NCBI RefSeq assembly: GCF_033097525.1
Contig: NZ_CP109907.1
Coordinates: 2,666,001-2,730,000, forward strand
Direction: 5' to 3'
Length of the DNA: 64,000 bases
Origin: Sphingobacterium sp. UGAL515B_05
Lineage (GTDB): Bacteria > Bacteroidota > Bacteroidia > Sphingobacteriales > Sphingobacteriaceae
Of the stretch, positions 33,992 to 43,666 are shown piece after piece (positions within the stretch are counted from its first letter, which is position 1; each line of letters starts with the position of its first letter). Position numbers and translations under genes: made by a program. The notes below the pieces were generated by a model that searched no databases, was not told where the DNA came from, and saw nothing but the letters and a program-made list of their open reading frames with translations.

Positions 33992-35614
33992 TTAGTATCC
34001 CGGATTTTGTGGGAAGGCTGCACCAGTGTTACTGTCTATAACTTCTTGTGGAATAGGCCAAAGAATAAATTCTTTTTTCACCACATTTTTTGATTGTGTA
34101 TTTAATGTTTGCACGCGGCGTAAAAAGATATCCTCACCAAAGCGGGCAAGGGTCATACGGCGCATTTCCTCACCAATAAGCTCCCGGGCGCGTTCGTCGA
34201 GAATCAAATCAGCATTGATTGCTGATGCATCGATTAATGATGCCTTTGCACGGGCACGGACAGCATTAATGGCGTCTTTAGCTTGTGCCGGTTTATTGGC
34301 GCGCCAGTATGCTTCAGCCAATAGCAGGTAAGTTTCTGCCAAACGTACTTTCACACGGTCCTTCATATTTCCTTCAAATGCAGGGTCAACAGCGGTCTTT
34401 CCGTAGAAAAATTTGGTTGTTGTCGGGAATACATTACCTGATTCTTTGATCGCGTCGGTAAGTACGATCTTCTTACCATAAAGTTCAGGGACGGAAGGAT
34501 CGTTATAATACCAATCGCGTTTGATATTGAAAGATGAATTTCTGACATCTTGTTTTTCATAGCTATCCAGCCACCATTGATAAGGGCGCACGTGCCCAAG
34601 CCCTCTTCCACCAAGTGAGTCGGCCAAGGCAAATCCTTTTTGTTGTGAATAGAAAGGCACCCAGGCGCGTTTACTCCAATCCGTGTAGCGGTCGCCGCCC
34701 CCTTGTGTATTGTATTCCAATTGGATAGCCCAGATCGTTTCTTGATTGCCGGAACCACGATTTTGATTGTTTTCGATAAACATATCGTGGAAATAATCGC
34801 CGGGTTTATCTTTTTCGGCGCCAAAACGTTGATCATTCAATTTAAAGTAGCCACTTTGAATCACTTTGTTGGCAGCTTCTGCAGCTAAATCAGGTTGTCC
34901 AGCTTCGATATATGCTTCTGCCAGGTAGTGTAAAGCAGCCCATTTCGTCAATTTACCTTCCTGAATTGTTCCTGGATTGTCGGGCAGGTTTTCGCTCGCG
35001 TACTTAAGGTCTTCAATCATATGTGTCAAGATCTCAGCTTTCGGTGTACGCGTGAAATCACGACGCGGTGTTTCGGATACCTTGTCCACCCAAGGCACAT
35101 CGCCGTACAGGTTGACTAAGTAGCGATAACTGTAGGCACGGAAGAAACGGGCCGTTGCTTCCACACGTTTTGGATCGTTGTCCTTGTCTGTCCAGCTGAT
35201 ACCATCCTTTTTTAAAGCCTCGAGGATGGTATTGGTATTACCAATAAATCCGTAGGCATATTTCCAATAATTGCGGACATAAGACGAAGCTGGATTTAGC
35301 GTATAATTGCTGAATGGAGCCAATGTAGCGTCTGTACCTGTGGTTTTGATAGCGACGATATCTGTTCCGACCTGTAACGCCTCCTGTGGAGTTGCTCCCT
35401 GGGAAAAGATACTACCGTTCCAGGTCAGGAATTCCATGCGGGCATAAGAGTATAAACCATTTAGGCCAGTTTCGAAACCTTTCGTATTAATATAGGTATT
35501 ATCAGGTGACTGAAAGCTGCTGGTATCTTCATTTAAGAAGTTCTTGCTGCAGCCTGTAAAAAGTAAGCTTAGGCCAGCTAGTATTGTATATAAAGTTGTA
35601 TTTCTTTTCTTCAT
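33992..35614 (-). CDS. RagB/SusD-family nutrient-binding outer-membrane lipoprotein (second locus)
   Basis: 540 aa from the ATG at 35614, which puts the lipobox cysteine at residue 22 (LLFTGCSKNFL); an in-frame ATG at 35641 overlaps the SusC stop and would give a poorer signal peptide. NLNEDTSSFQSPDN-type opening (visible NFLNEDTSSFQSPDNTY), ARFFRAYSYRYLVNLYGDVPWV and the C-terminal RARELIGEEMRRMTLARFGE are SusD hallmarks. It begins 13 bases after the SusC stop. The partner SusC and this gene form a stand-alone pair. Confidence 0.94.
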   Translation of the reverse strand: MKKRNTTLYTILAGLSLLFTGCSKNFLNEDTSSFQSPDNTYINTKGFETGLNGLYSYARMEFLTWNGSIFSQGATPQEALQVGTDIVAIKTTGTDATLAPFSNYTLNPASSYVRNYWKYAYGFIGNTNTILEALKKDGISWTDKDNDPKRVEATARFFRAYSYRYLVNLYGDVPWVDKVSETPRRDFTRTPKAEILTHMIEDLKYASENLPDNPGTIQEGKLTKWAALHYLAEAYIEAGQPDLAAEAANKVIQSGYFKLNDQRFGAEKDKPGDYFHDMFIENNQNRGSGNQETIWAIQLEYNTQGGGDRYTDWSKRAWVPFYSQQKGFALADSLGGRGLGHVRPYQWWLDSYEKQDVRNSSFNIKRDWYYNDPSVPELYGKKIVLTDAIKESGNVFPTTTKFFYGKTAVDPAFEGNMKDRVKVRLAETYLLLAEAYWRANKPAQAKDAINAVRARAKASLIDASAINADLILDERARELIGEEMRRMTLARFGEDIFLRRVQTLNTQSKNVVKKEFILWPIPQEVIDSNTGAAFPQNPGY

Positions 35615-35627
35615 GATCTTGATGTGT

Positions 35628-38600
35628 TTAGAATTGGACATTTACTCCCAATGAGAATGTTCTCGCAACAGGATAAGGACTGGCAATATTTGTCGTTGTT
35701 GGATTACCTGTGGTCGAACTTACGCTCAATGCCTCTACGTTGTAACCTTTGATTTTGGAGAATGTATAGAGGTTACGGGCGTTAATAAATGCTTTAATGG
35801 AAGAGAGATTCAATCTTTTTAGAAAATCGCCATCAAAGGTATAGCCCAAGCTAAAGTCCCTAATTCGCCAGTAGGACGAATTGATATAATACGTATGGTT
35901 ATTTACAGGCGTGTATCCAGGAGATGGGATATCTGTGTTTGTACGCTCCGGTGTCCAGTAAGGCATGTCAGCGAGATAATTGGCGCCGTTGTTAGGCAAG
36001 AAACGTTCGATGTTTTTGAAATCATCTATTTTCGTTCCACCAAATGCCCCATTCATAAAGAACGACAGGGAGAAATTTTTGTACGTGAAATCATTGCCAA
36101 TACCGAGTGTATAAGGTGATATTTTGTTCCCCATCATGGTACGGTCATTGGCATCGATTTTACCGTCGTTGTTGAGGTCGGCTAACTTGGCGTCGCCAGG
36201 TTTCGCTTTAGGTTGATAGGAGTTTGCGATGTCGTCGCCCTCTTGCCATACACCAATGACTTTATAATCATAGAAAATACGGATAGGCTTTCCGATTAAC
36301 CAGGCATTGGTCAAATCATCTTTTCCATCAGCGCGCAGTTTGGTGATTTTATTGTTGTTATAGGCAAAGGTCGTATTTACATTCCATTGGAAATTGTCAT
36401 TTTTGACAGGTATGGCATTCAAGGTAACTTCTATCCCTTTGTTGGAAGTTTCACCGATATTGGTCAAAATGGTGTTGTAACCGTTCATGACAGGGACCTG
36501 TTCACTTAATAAAAGATCGGATGTTTTTGAGGAGTAGTAGTCGATCGTTCCTGAAAGTCTATTTTTGAGAACCCCAAAATCCAAACCAAGGTTTAATGAA
36601 GCTGTCGTTTCCCAAGTTAGATTGCTTCCACGGCCATTGAAATTCATCACAAGTCCTTTGACTGGGTCAAGACCATAGATATAATCGACGTTGGTCAGGC
36701 GGTCGTAAGTTTGATAAGGTGATACGGCCTGATTTCCATTTTTACCATAAGAAACACGAAGTTTTAACAAGTCGAAATAGTCCTGCACATTTCCTTCTTT
36801 AGAAACTACCCAGGCTCCTGCAACGGATGGGAAAAATGCATATCGGTTGTTAACAGAAAATGCGCTATAACCGTCCGAACGACCTGTTAAGGTTAATAGG
36901 TAGCGATCCTTAAAGGCATAGTTGATTCTTCCCATGTAGGAAATCATCGCTGTATTTTGAAGGTTGGACTCGATCTTAAGATTTTTAGAGGCAGAAGCCA
37001 TGTTGTTATATCCGGCATCTGATACAAAATCGTCTCCATTCATTTTAGAAGTTTTTAGATTTGTTTTCTGGGAAGAATAGAGGCCCACGACATTGATCTT
37101 GTGGTCACCAAAGGTGCGGTCATAGGTCAAGAGATTTTCCCAGGTCCAGTCCCAGAAATGCTCATTGTAAATTGATCCGGTACCATTCACGCCTCGCCCT
37201 GTAACCGTATTTGAACCATAGTAGGAGTTTTCGTTAATATTTCGATAGTTGGTTCCGAAGGTGGTTTTGAAACTTAATCCTTCAATAGGGAGTTTCACAT
37301 CAAGCCAAGTATTCGCATAGACCGTTCTTCTGGTCTGATCCCATTGGCCTTTTTCGTCTGCGAAAGGGTGTGCCCACAAGGTCTGTGCGTACATCGGGTA
37401 CGTTACAGCAGTGCCATCGGCATCACGGTTTTTACTGTAAGGGGAAAGCTTTACAACACTTTCGAGGTTAGGCTGTACGCCGTCACGGTTCCCTTGGGAA
37501 GCCTGCATGGTCATTCCTAGCTTTAACCAAGAGCTTAAACTTTGGTTGAGGTTTAGATTGACATTATATCTTTCGTAGGGCGTGTTTTTTACCACACCAT
37601 CTTGATTTAGGTAGCTTACAGATGCATAGTAATCGGATTTATCTGTTCCACCTGAAAAACTGAGTTGATGTTCCTGAATGGGAGCGCCACTATTGAATAC
37701 TTCGTCCTGCCAATTGACTTCTTCTCCTTTTTTGTATTGTTCCAATACGTTGGCAAAAAGATAATTTTCTGGGTTGAGCTGATCGCCGGTTTTTCCTTTC
37801 GAAGCCTGGTAATCACGCATAAATTGGATGTACTGTGGACCGTTCATCAATTTAAGGCGGCGTTCTACACTTTGAACCCCAAAATAGCCGTTATAATTGA
37901 TGCGTGCTTTCCCTGCGGCACCCTTTTTTGATGTGATGAGGATGACACCATTTGCCGCTCTTGAACCATAGATTGCAGTAGACGAAGCATCTTTTAATAC
38001 CGAAATACTGGCGATTGTATTGGAGGAGATGTCGCCTAGGGAACCACTAAAAGGGATTCCATCCAGGATAATTAGGGGTGCATTGGACGCCGAGATCGAG
38101 TTCTCACCGCGGATATTGATAGAAGCTGTTTCGCCAGGTTTTGCTGAACCGGAATTGATCGCCAGACCGGAAATCTTACCTTGAAGTTTATCGACAACAT
38201 TCGGTGAATTTATTCGTTCCAGGGATTTTGCTTCCACTGTTGCGATACTTCCTGTCAAATCGCTCTTTTTCTGTTTACCATAACCTACGACCACAACTTC
38301 ATCCAAAACATCCTCGGATTTTGTCAAGGTTATTTGTGCTGCTTGTGCTGCGGAGACTTCTTTCGCCGTAAATCCGATCGAGTTAAATGTTAGGATGGCA
38401 CTTTTTGAACTGACGTTCAGTGAGAAGATACCGTCTTGATTGGTTGTCGTCGCTGCTGCTTTGCCTTTTTCAGAAACGGTAACACCGCTTATTGGTTTCC
38501 CCGTTTCATCAACAACTTTTCCGGAGACGACTTGCTGGAAGGGTGAACGACTGGATATTGCAACCAAATTACGTGGATTTGCTACCCCGTAAATAGGTGC

Positions 38601-38657
38601 CGCTAATGACAAGATTGATAAGGGTGTCAGCAGGATGAGATGACTCTTTTTGACCAT
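35628..38657 (-). CDS. SusC/RagA-family TonB-dependent transporter (second locus)
   Basis: 1009 aa from the ATG at 38657, which gives a signal peptide (MVKKSHLILLTPLSILSLAA...). Unlike the first locus there is no STN domain: a CarboxypepD_reg-like domain (VSGKVVDETGKPISGVTV) comes first, then TonB box DEVVVVGYG, plug with YGSRAANGVILITSKKG, and barrel. It ends in FSLGVNVQF, a typical barrel terminus. No sigma/anti-sigma pair and no glycoside hydrolase is adjacent, so control is probably by another route. Substrate unknown. Confidence 0.94.
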   Translation of the reverse strand: MVKKSHLILLTPLSILSLAAPIYGVANPRNLVAISSRSPFQQVVSGKVVDETGKPISGVTVSEKGKAAATTTNQDGIFSLNVSSKSAILTFNSIGFTAKEVSAAQAAQITLTKSEDVLDEVVVVGYGKQKKSDLTGSIATVEAKSLERINSPNVVDKLQGKISGLAINSGSAKPGETASINIRGENSISASNAPLIILDGIPFSGSLGDISSNTIASISVLKDASSTAIYGSRAANGVILITSKKGAAGKARINYNGYFGVQSVERRLKLMNGPQYIQFMRDYQASKGKTGDQLNPENYLFANVLEQYKKGEEVNWQDEVFNSGAPIQEHQLSFSGGTDKSDYYASVSYLNQDGVVKNTPYERYNVNLNLNQSLSSWLKLGMTMQASQGNRDGVQPNLESVVKLSPYSKNRDADGTAVTYPMYAQTLWAHPFADEKGQWDQTRRTVYANTWLDVKLPIEGLSFKTTFGTNYRNINENSYYGSNTVTGRGVNGTGSIYNEHFWDWTWENLLTYDRTFGDHKINVVGLYSSQKTNLKTSKMNGDDFVSDAGYNNMASASKNLKIESNLQNTAMISYMGRINYAFKDRYLLTLTGRSDGYSAFSVNNRYAFFPSVAGAWVVSKEGNVQDYFDLLKLRVSYGKNGNQAVSPYQTYDRLTNVDYIYGLDPVKGLVMNFNGRGSNLTWETTASLNLGLDFGVLKNRLSGTIDYYSSKTSDLLLSEQVPVMNGYNTILTNIGETSNKGIEVTLNAIPVKNDNFQWNVNTTFAYNNNKITKLRADGKDDLTNAWLIGKPIRIFYDYKVIGVWQEGDDIANSYQPKAKPGDAKLADLNNDGKIDANDRTMMGNKISPYTLGIGNDFTYKNFSLSFFMNGAFGGTKIDDFKNIERFLPNNGANYLADMPYWTPERTNTDIPSPGYTPVNNHTYYINSSYWRIRDFSLGYTFDGDFLKRLNLSSIKAFINARNLYTFSKIKGYNVEALSVSSTTGNPTTTNIASPYPVARTFSLGVNVQF

Positions 38658-39180
38658 AGGTGTGTAATTTAGATTCAGTAAGTGTTTAATGCGGCAATTA
38701 TAAAGAAATAAAGCGTTGACAATTCTATTGCTTCTTGGAACAAACGATTGCACGAACTACGAAAACGTTATAGAAATGGGGCTTTGTAATGAAAATTGGA
38801 GCGAATTAAAGCTGATTTTTTCGGCGAGGAATTCCGATCGTTAATAACATGTATACGTCGAACGCTTTTATTGTTGTTCAGTTGTGTCATCAAGATGCCA
38901 TACGTCGAAAAAAAGGATGATATCGATCAAAAGGGTCGTTTTTCTGTTCTTTTTTTAGTATTTTGGGGTAATTTGGTCTTTGTAGCCCATCCCGTCAGAT
39001 ACCAGCGGATTCGTTTAAGATTGATTTTTTGGGTAAATTTGTGTTTTAGTAGCTAAGGGCTGATGCTGTTTTTTCTAAACGTCTTTGTTTTTTTTAGAAA
39101 GAACCTTTAGCTTGTTTTCGTAATTGTTGTAAACAACGTTATGAAGCTTATATTATTAGTATTTATTTAAATAGAAGATT
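38658..39180. other. 523-base divergent spacer
   Basis: Contains the upstream region of susC-2 (minus) and of the antiporter operon (plus). An 8-bp inverted repeat TTTCTAAA (39072-39079) / TTTAGAAA (39093-39100) is visible. On the minus strand a weak -7-like TATAATTG lies near 38700. An open frame over 38796-39056 has no protein-like character. Nothing else recognised. Confidence 0.5.
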
Positions 39181-39660
39181 ATGTCTATTGTAAGAGAGTC
39201 CGATCTGATTGGAATTGGAAAAAAATTTCAAATTGAAACCGATGCGGGAGACAATATGGTTGTTGTTATCCATGACGATGGCAGACGGGAACTTTATCGC
39301 TATGATGACGAGGAGCACGAGTCACGTTGCGTTATGACACTTAATGATGATGAATCCCGGCAGATTGCGGGTATTATCGGTGGCTTGTCCTACAAACCTA
39401 AAGCTTTGGAGACAATTGAAGTTGCTTTGGACGATTTGCGTATTGAATGGTACAAAGTGGAAGGTAAAAATGAAGGGGCCGGAAAGACAATTGGAGAGCT
39501 GGAAGTTCGCCAACGTACAGGTGCATCGATTATTGCTGGGATACGGGATGATGATACGGTTATCAATCCAGGACCGTCTTATTTGATTAGCCCAGGTACA
39601 ACCCTTGTCATCGCGGGGAAGAAGAATAATATTAAACTTTTAAAGGAAATTTTACTGTAA
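39181..39660 (+). CDS. TrkA-C-domain regulatory subunit of a cation/proton antiporter (KhtT-like)
   Basis: 159 aa. An N-terminal domain of about 75 residues ([38 protein letters not shown]) precedes a TrkA-C (RCK-C) domain (about 85-159: [33 protein letters not shown]). RCK-C subunits bind nucleotides or ions and gate an attached channel or antiporter. The antiporter gene starts 3 bases after the stop. The pair matches the KhtT/KhtU arrangement known from Bacillus. Confidence 0.9.
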   Translation: MSIVRESDLIGIGKKFQIETDAGDNMVVVIHDDGRRELYRYDDEEHESRCVMTLNDDESRQIAGIIGGLSYKPKALETIEVALDDLRIEWYKVEGKNEGAGKTIGELEVRQRTGASIIAGIRDDDTVINPGPSYLISPGTTLVIAGKKNNIKLLKEILL

Positions 39661-39663
39661 TTT

Positions 39664-40905
39664 ATGCTATCACATACCTTAATTCTGGAAATTGGAATCG
39701 CTGTAGGACTTGTTGCCATTGTTGGCCTAATCGCCAATAAGCTTAAGTTTTCTGTTATTCCATTTTTCATTATTATAGGAATGGTTTTGGGACAGCACGC
39801 TCCGCAGGTTGGTCTGGTGGATTTAACATTTACAGAGAGTAAACCCTTTATAGATTTCATGGGACGGTTGGGCGTATTATTCCTGCTGTTCTACCTGGGC
39901 CTTGAGTTTTCGGTCAATCGCCTTATTAAATCCGGTAAAGCAATTGTCACAGGCGGGACAATTTATGTTTTATTGAACTTTACCTCTGGCTTGTTGATCG
40001 GATGGCTAATGGATATGCCATTTAAGGAGATGATGGTCTTATGCGGTATCATGACAAGTTCTTCCACGGCTATTGTTGCAAAGGTTCTTACAGATCTTAA
40101 ACGCACGGCCAACCCCGAGACGGAGGTCATCATGGGCATGATTATGTTCGATGATCTGTTTATCGCGATGCACATCTCTTTCCTTTCAGGCTTGATACTG
40201 ACCGGAAGCAGTTCGTTTTGGACGGTAGCTGGAACGTCCTTACTGGCCTTGGGATTTATATTGGCCTTTTTGATTTTGGGTAGAAAACTGGTGCCTGCGA
40301 TTGATCGCTTATTGAAGGAGAAAACCTCCGAATTATTTATATTGATCATCTTTGCCTTACTTTTTATTGTGGCAGGTTTCTCTGAAACCATCCATGTTGC
40401 GGAGGCTATTGGGGCATTGATGGCTGGCTTGGTGTTGGCAGATTCGCAATACATTAAAAAGATTGAATCGATGGTACTGCCTTATAAGGACTTTTTTGGA
40501 GCGATGTTTTTTTTTAGTTTCGGATTATCTATTGATATTATGTCCCTTGGAGGTGCCGTATTTTGGGCTTCGATTGCAGCAGTGGTAACGGTAATGGGGA
40601 ATCTTGCATCGGGATATTTTGCAGCTAAATTTTCGGGTATGAAACCCAAAACTTCTTTTGATATCGGCTTTACCCTGTCTGCGCGGGGAGAATTTTCCAT
40701 TATCATGGCAAATATTGGTAAAGCAGGGGCTTTATTACCCGTTATTCAATCCTTTGTGGTTGTGTATGTACTTATTCTTTCCATTGTATCTCCACTATTG
40801 ACCAAAGAGTCACGTAATCTGTGGAAATTACTTTTCGGTGCAGATGCCAATAGTGCAAAGCCTTTGAAAAAGTTGAGCGATTTAGAAAATAATCAGACCA
40901 CTTAG
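39664..40905 (+). CDS. monovalent cation/proton antiporter, CPA2 family (KhtU-like)
   Basis: 413 aa with about 12 transmembrane helices. GRLGVLFLLFYLGLEFSVNRL, SSSTAIVAKVLTDL and VAEAIGALMAGLVLADSQY are conserved parts of the Na/H exchanger domain, with the transport-site acidic residue in the MFDDLFIAM region (helix 5). No RCK-N domain is fused; regulation is probably supplied by the small subunit encoded directly before it. Likely role: potassium (or sodium) export against protons for pH and turgor balance. Confidence 0.9.
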   Translation: MLSHTLILEIGIAVGLVAIVGLIANKLKFSVIPFFIIIGMVLGQHAPQVGLVDLTFTESKPFIDFMGRLGVLFLLFYLGLEFSVNRLIKSGKAIVTGGTIYVLLNFTSGLLIGWLMDMPFKEMMVLCGIMTSSSTAIVAKVLTDLKRTANPETEVIMGMIMFDDLFIAMHISFLSGLILTGSSSFWTVAGTSLLALGFILAFLILGRKLVPAIDRLLKEKTSELFILIIFALLFIVAGFSETIHVAEAIGALMAGLVLADSQYIKKIESMVLPYKDFFGAMFFFSFGLSIDIMSLGGAVFWASIAAVVTVMGNLASGYFAAKFSGMKPKTSFDIGFTLSARGEFSIIMANIGKAGALLPVIQSFVVVYVLILSIVSPLLTKESRNLWKLLFGADANSAKPLKKLSDLENNQTT

Positions 40906-40943
40906 CACTTCTGGATGATAGAGTTGCTCTTAAATGAGTGCTC

Positions 40944-40991
40944 ACAAGCAAAGGAGGATCCTATAGTACTGTAGGATCCTCCTTTGCTTGT
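40944..40991. terminator. bidirectional terminator-type hairpin
   Basis: Perfect 20-bp stem, arms 40944-40963 and 40972-40991, eight-base loop TAGTACTG, lying between the antiporter stop at 40905 and the DUF59 stop at 41007. There is no T-run, so termination may be assisted or the hairpin may protect 3' ends. Confidence 0.7.
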
Positions 40992-41006
40992 ATGAGCTAT
41001 TGAATT

Positions 41007-41336
41007 TTACAAAAATCCTAATTCTAGCTTTGCTTCTTCAGACATCATGTCTTTGGTCCAGGGTGGATCAAATGTCAATTCGACCAATGCCTCTTTTATA
41101 CCTTCTACGGCCGCAACTTTTTCCTGAACTTCATTCATGATCTCACCAGCCACCGGACAGCCGGGAGCAGTCAGTGTCATCACGATCTTTGCAATGCCCT
41201 CTTCCTTTGTAATGATTTCGTAGACAAGTCCCAAATCCACAATATTTGCGGGTTTCAGTTCAGGATCATAAATCGTTTCCAGTACCGCCTGGATTTGTGG
41301 TGCTAAACCCAGTTTATCTAATACGATGATACTCAT
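41007..41336 (-). CDS. DUF59/MIP18-type iron-sulfur assembly protein (SufT/PaaD-like)
   Basis: 109 aa single DUF59 domain. VLETIYDPELKPANIVDLGLVYEI, KIVMTLTAPGCPVAGEIMNEV with the conserved cysteine, and FDPPWTKDMMSEEAKLELGFL are family hallmarks. These proteins help mature Fe-S proteins; the rest of the suf operon is not here. Its ATG overlaps the preceding glycosyltransferase stop (ATGA), so translation is coupled. Confidence 0.92.
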   Translation of the reverse strand: MSIIVLDKLGLAPQIQAVLETIYDPELKPANIVDLGLVYEIITKEEGIAKIVMTLTAPGCPVAGEIMNEVQEKVAAVEGIKEALVELTFDPPWTKDMMSEEAKLELGFL

Positions 41337-42502
41337 TTATTCAGTTTTTTATCGTGAATAGCGCCCTGATAGATCGCTAGTAATTGTTCTTTATTTATTT
41401 CAGGAGTAAAATTACGAAAATAGTATGCATTGCAGGTCTTTCTTATCTCATCTTTTTCATCTGGTGTTTCGGCACTCCACGTTGTCAAACAGCGGATGAT
41501 ATCGTTTTTGTCGTGGGGATCGAATATCTGTCCTGTTTTGCCCGGAATGATCAGTTCGGGTAGTGGCCCTAGGTTTGAGCAGAGCACAGCTGTTCCGACT
41601 GAATAAGCCTCAAGAATCGTGATCGGCATACCTTCAAAACAAATCGATGGTACGAGTAGTGCCTGTGCTTTGGCTACCAAGGGAAGTATTTCGGACCTCT
41701 TTTTAAAGCCGAGGTAGGAAATGTTCGGCTGATCTTTAATTCTTCTCAGGACCTCCTCTTCGAGCGGACCGCCACCAATTAGCTGTAGTTGAAAATCTGT
41801 TCCGATTAAAGCATCGATCAGATTCAATATCCCTTTTTCTTCCGAAAGACGACCAACGTAAATGAAGTAGGGCTGTGTAACTTGCGGGCCTATTGTGGCA
41901 GGGAAGACAAAGTTTGGTTTAACCGCAAATTTACTGGGTGAAAGACGCAAAGTCGATTCTACAAATATTTTTTTCGCAAAGGAACTTAAATTAATGTAGC
42001 GATTAACCTTTTCCCAAGTCCCAATTTTACGGTGAAACCAATAATTCAAAGCCAGAAGAAATGTTTTGACTGTGGAATTATTGAATGCCTTTTGCCGAAT
42101 GGCCGTCCAAGGAAACTCCTCTTGAAGGGAGTCCAGAAAGAGATGGTTGTGATGGTAAAGCGTAGCTGAAGGGCATAGCAAACGGAAGTTATGCAAGGTC
42201 ATGACCTGGGGGATGCCGAGTTTTGCAATCGTACGCACGATAATCGGTCCTGCTGCATAATGGGTGTTGTGAACGTGAACAATGTCTGGTTTAAACGTCT
42301 GAATTATTTTTTTGACACGTTGAGCAGCGCAAATATTCCAAAAAGATCCTATTGTCTGTAATGCACCTTGCCAGCCCTTTTCGTTTTGAAAGGTTAGCGT
42401 TTGAACTTCATGTCCTTGTGCTAGGAGGGATGATTCCTGCTGGAATACAGTGTCTTCACCACCAGGATCTTGATAAAATGTATGGATAATCAGTATGCGC
42501 AT
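41333..42502 (-). CDS. glycosyltransferase, GT4 type
   Basis: 389 aa from the ATG at 42502; a TTG 18 bases upstream falls inside the promoter box. N-terminal acceptor domain (MRILIIHTFYQDPGGEDTVF, VHVHNTHYAAGP), then a GT4 nucleotide-sugar domain (FIYVGRLSEEKGILNLIDAL, LLVPSICFEGMPITILEAYSVG, the EX7E region). Adds a sugar to a lipid- or cell-surface acceptor; substrate unknown. Coupled by a four-base overlap to the DUF59 gene, which is not functionally obvious. Confidence 0.93.
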   Translation of the reverse strand: MRILIIHTFYQDPGGEDTVFQQESSLLAQGHEVQTLTFQNEKGWQGALQTIGSFWNICAAQRVKKIIQTFKPDIVHVHNTHYAAGPIIVRTIAKLGIPQVMTLHNFRLLCPSATLYHHNHLFLDSLQEEFPWTAIRQKAFNNSTVKTFLLALNYWFHRKIGTWEKVNRYINLSSFAKKIFVESTLRLSPSKFAVKPNFVFPATIGPQVTQPYFIYVGRLSEEKGILNLIDALIGTDFQLQLIGGGPLEEEVLRRIKDQPNISYLGFKKRSEILPLVAKAQALLVPSICFEGMPITILEAYSVGTAVLCSNLGPLPELIIPGKTGQIFDPHDKNDIIRCLTTWSAETPDEKDEIRKTCNAYYFRNFTPEINKEQLLAIYQGAIHDKKLNK

Positions 42503-42517
42503 AATAAAAGACTTATA

Positions 42518-42525
42518 CAAATGTA
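42518..42525 (-). promoter_or_regulatory. -7 box of the GT4-DUF59 operon
   Basis: Minus-strand TACATTTG, an exact TAnnTTTG, ending 15 bases before the ATG at 42502. It shows that the upstream TTG is not the start. Confidence 0.6.
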
Positions 42526-42559
42526 CAATTTTGGGGGGACTTCCTTTAAGGGGACAAAA

Positions 42560-42591
42560 TTGCCATTTCTATATGATTATTGCTATATTCG
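42560..42591 (+). promoter_or_regulatory. promoter of the polyprenyl synthase gene
   Basis: TTG (42560-42562), spacer 21 bases, then TATATTCG (42584-42591), one mismatch from TAnnTTTG, 22 bases before the ATG at 42614. Lies back to back with the GT4 promoter. Confidence 0.5.
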
Positions 42592-42613
42592 CAAGATTCG
42601 ATCGTAAAGATAT

Positions 42614-43582
42614 ATGCAACATTTACAACAACTCGTGATAGCGGCGATAGAGACAAGTCAATTTCCTGAAACACCATCAAATTTATATGATCCGATACGG
42701 TATATATTGACTTTGGGCGGAAAGAGGGTTCGACCGGTGCTGACATTAATGGCTGCCGAATTATTCGGTATGCAAGAGATGGATGAAATTATCCCTGCTG
42801 CCAAGGCAGTGGAGTTTTTTCACAACTTTTCACTGATCCACGATGATCTGATGGATAAGGCTCCTTTAAGAAGAGGTAAAACGACAGTTCACGAAAAGTG
42901 GGATGCTAATATTGCCATACTGTCTGGAGACGGATTGTTGGTCAAAGCTTATGAGGAAATCTCAAAGTGTAATCCGATTTACCTGCCTGCGACATTGAAA
43001 ATTTTGAGTAAAGTAGCCATGGAAGTGTGTGAAGGCCAACAATTGGATATGGATTATGAAAGTCGGGATTCGCTGACTATGCCTGAATATCTCGAGATGA
43101 TCCGTTTGAAGACTTCAGTATTACTGGGCGGAGCATTACAGTTGGGGGCTATTTTATCTGGAGCAGATGAACAACAACAGCAGCTGATTTACGATTTTGG
43201 CGAGAATGTAGGCTTGGCGTTTCAATTACAGGACGATATCCTGGATGCTTACGGAGATCCAGACACTTTTGGAAAGATCGTTGGAGGTGATATTATGATC
43301 AATAAAAAGACCTTTTTATTGGTGAAGTTGATGGCCGTAATTTCGGACGAAGATAAGATTGTCCTTCAGCACTTATTGGACGCTTCTATGGAGACTGCCC
43401 CTTCAAAAGTTGGTGATATGCTTGCATTATACGAGAAGTATGCAATTAAAACCGCTGCCGACGAATTGAAAGATATTTATACACAACGGGCATTTGAAAA
43501 AATGGCGGCATTGAATGTACCAAATGAACGTAAAGAAGCGTTATTAGTCTTAGCAAATAACCTTTTGGTGAGACAGCAATAA
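42614..43582 (+). CDS. polyprenyl (farnesyl/geranylgeranyl-type) diphosphate synthase
   Basis: 322 aa. Condenses isopentenyl diphosphate onto an allylic diphosphate. First Asp motif DDLMD (77-81, in FSLIHDDLMDKAPLRRGK), second motif in LQDDILDAYGDPDTFGK, and the LGGKRVRPVL and VGGDIMINKKTFLL segments are in order. The chain length made (farnesyl, geranylgeranyl or longer) depends on residues before the first motif and is not decided here. Divergent from a glycosyltransferase. Confidence 0.94.
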   Translation: MQHLQQLVIAAIETSQFPETPSNLYDPIRYILTLGGKRVRPVLTLMAAELFGMQEMDEIIPAAKAVEFFHNFSLIHDDLMDKAPLRRGKTTVHEKWDANIAILSGDGLLVKAYEEISKCNPIYLPATLKILSKVAMEVCEGQQLDMDYESRDSLTMPEYLEMIRLKTSVLLGGALQLGAILSGADEQQQQLIYDFGENVGLAFQLQDDILDAYGDPDTFGKIVGGDIMINKKTFLLVKLMAVISDEDKIVLQHLLDASMETAPSKVGDMLALYEKYAIKTAADELKDIYTQRAFEKMAALNVPNERKEALLVLANNLLVRQQ

Positions 43583-43666
43583 GTATAAATTCTATTAAAA
43601 TTCGTATCTTGCCATTAAATGGTTGTTTTGTAATAAAATAATTAAATAAATTTTTAGATTACGTTC

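Noticed and set aside
38796..39056. Open frame in the spacer upstream of the antiporter operon
   Set aside because: Composition is not protein-like, it lacks an independent promoter and overlaps the regulatory region of susC-2.
39181..40905. KefB/KefC-type glutathione-gated potassium efflux system
   Set aside because: The antiporter carries no fused RCK-N domain and the partner is a small TrkA-C protein, so a KhtTU-like pair is the better match.
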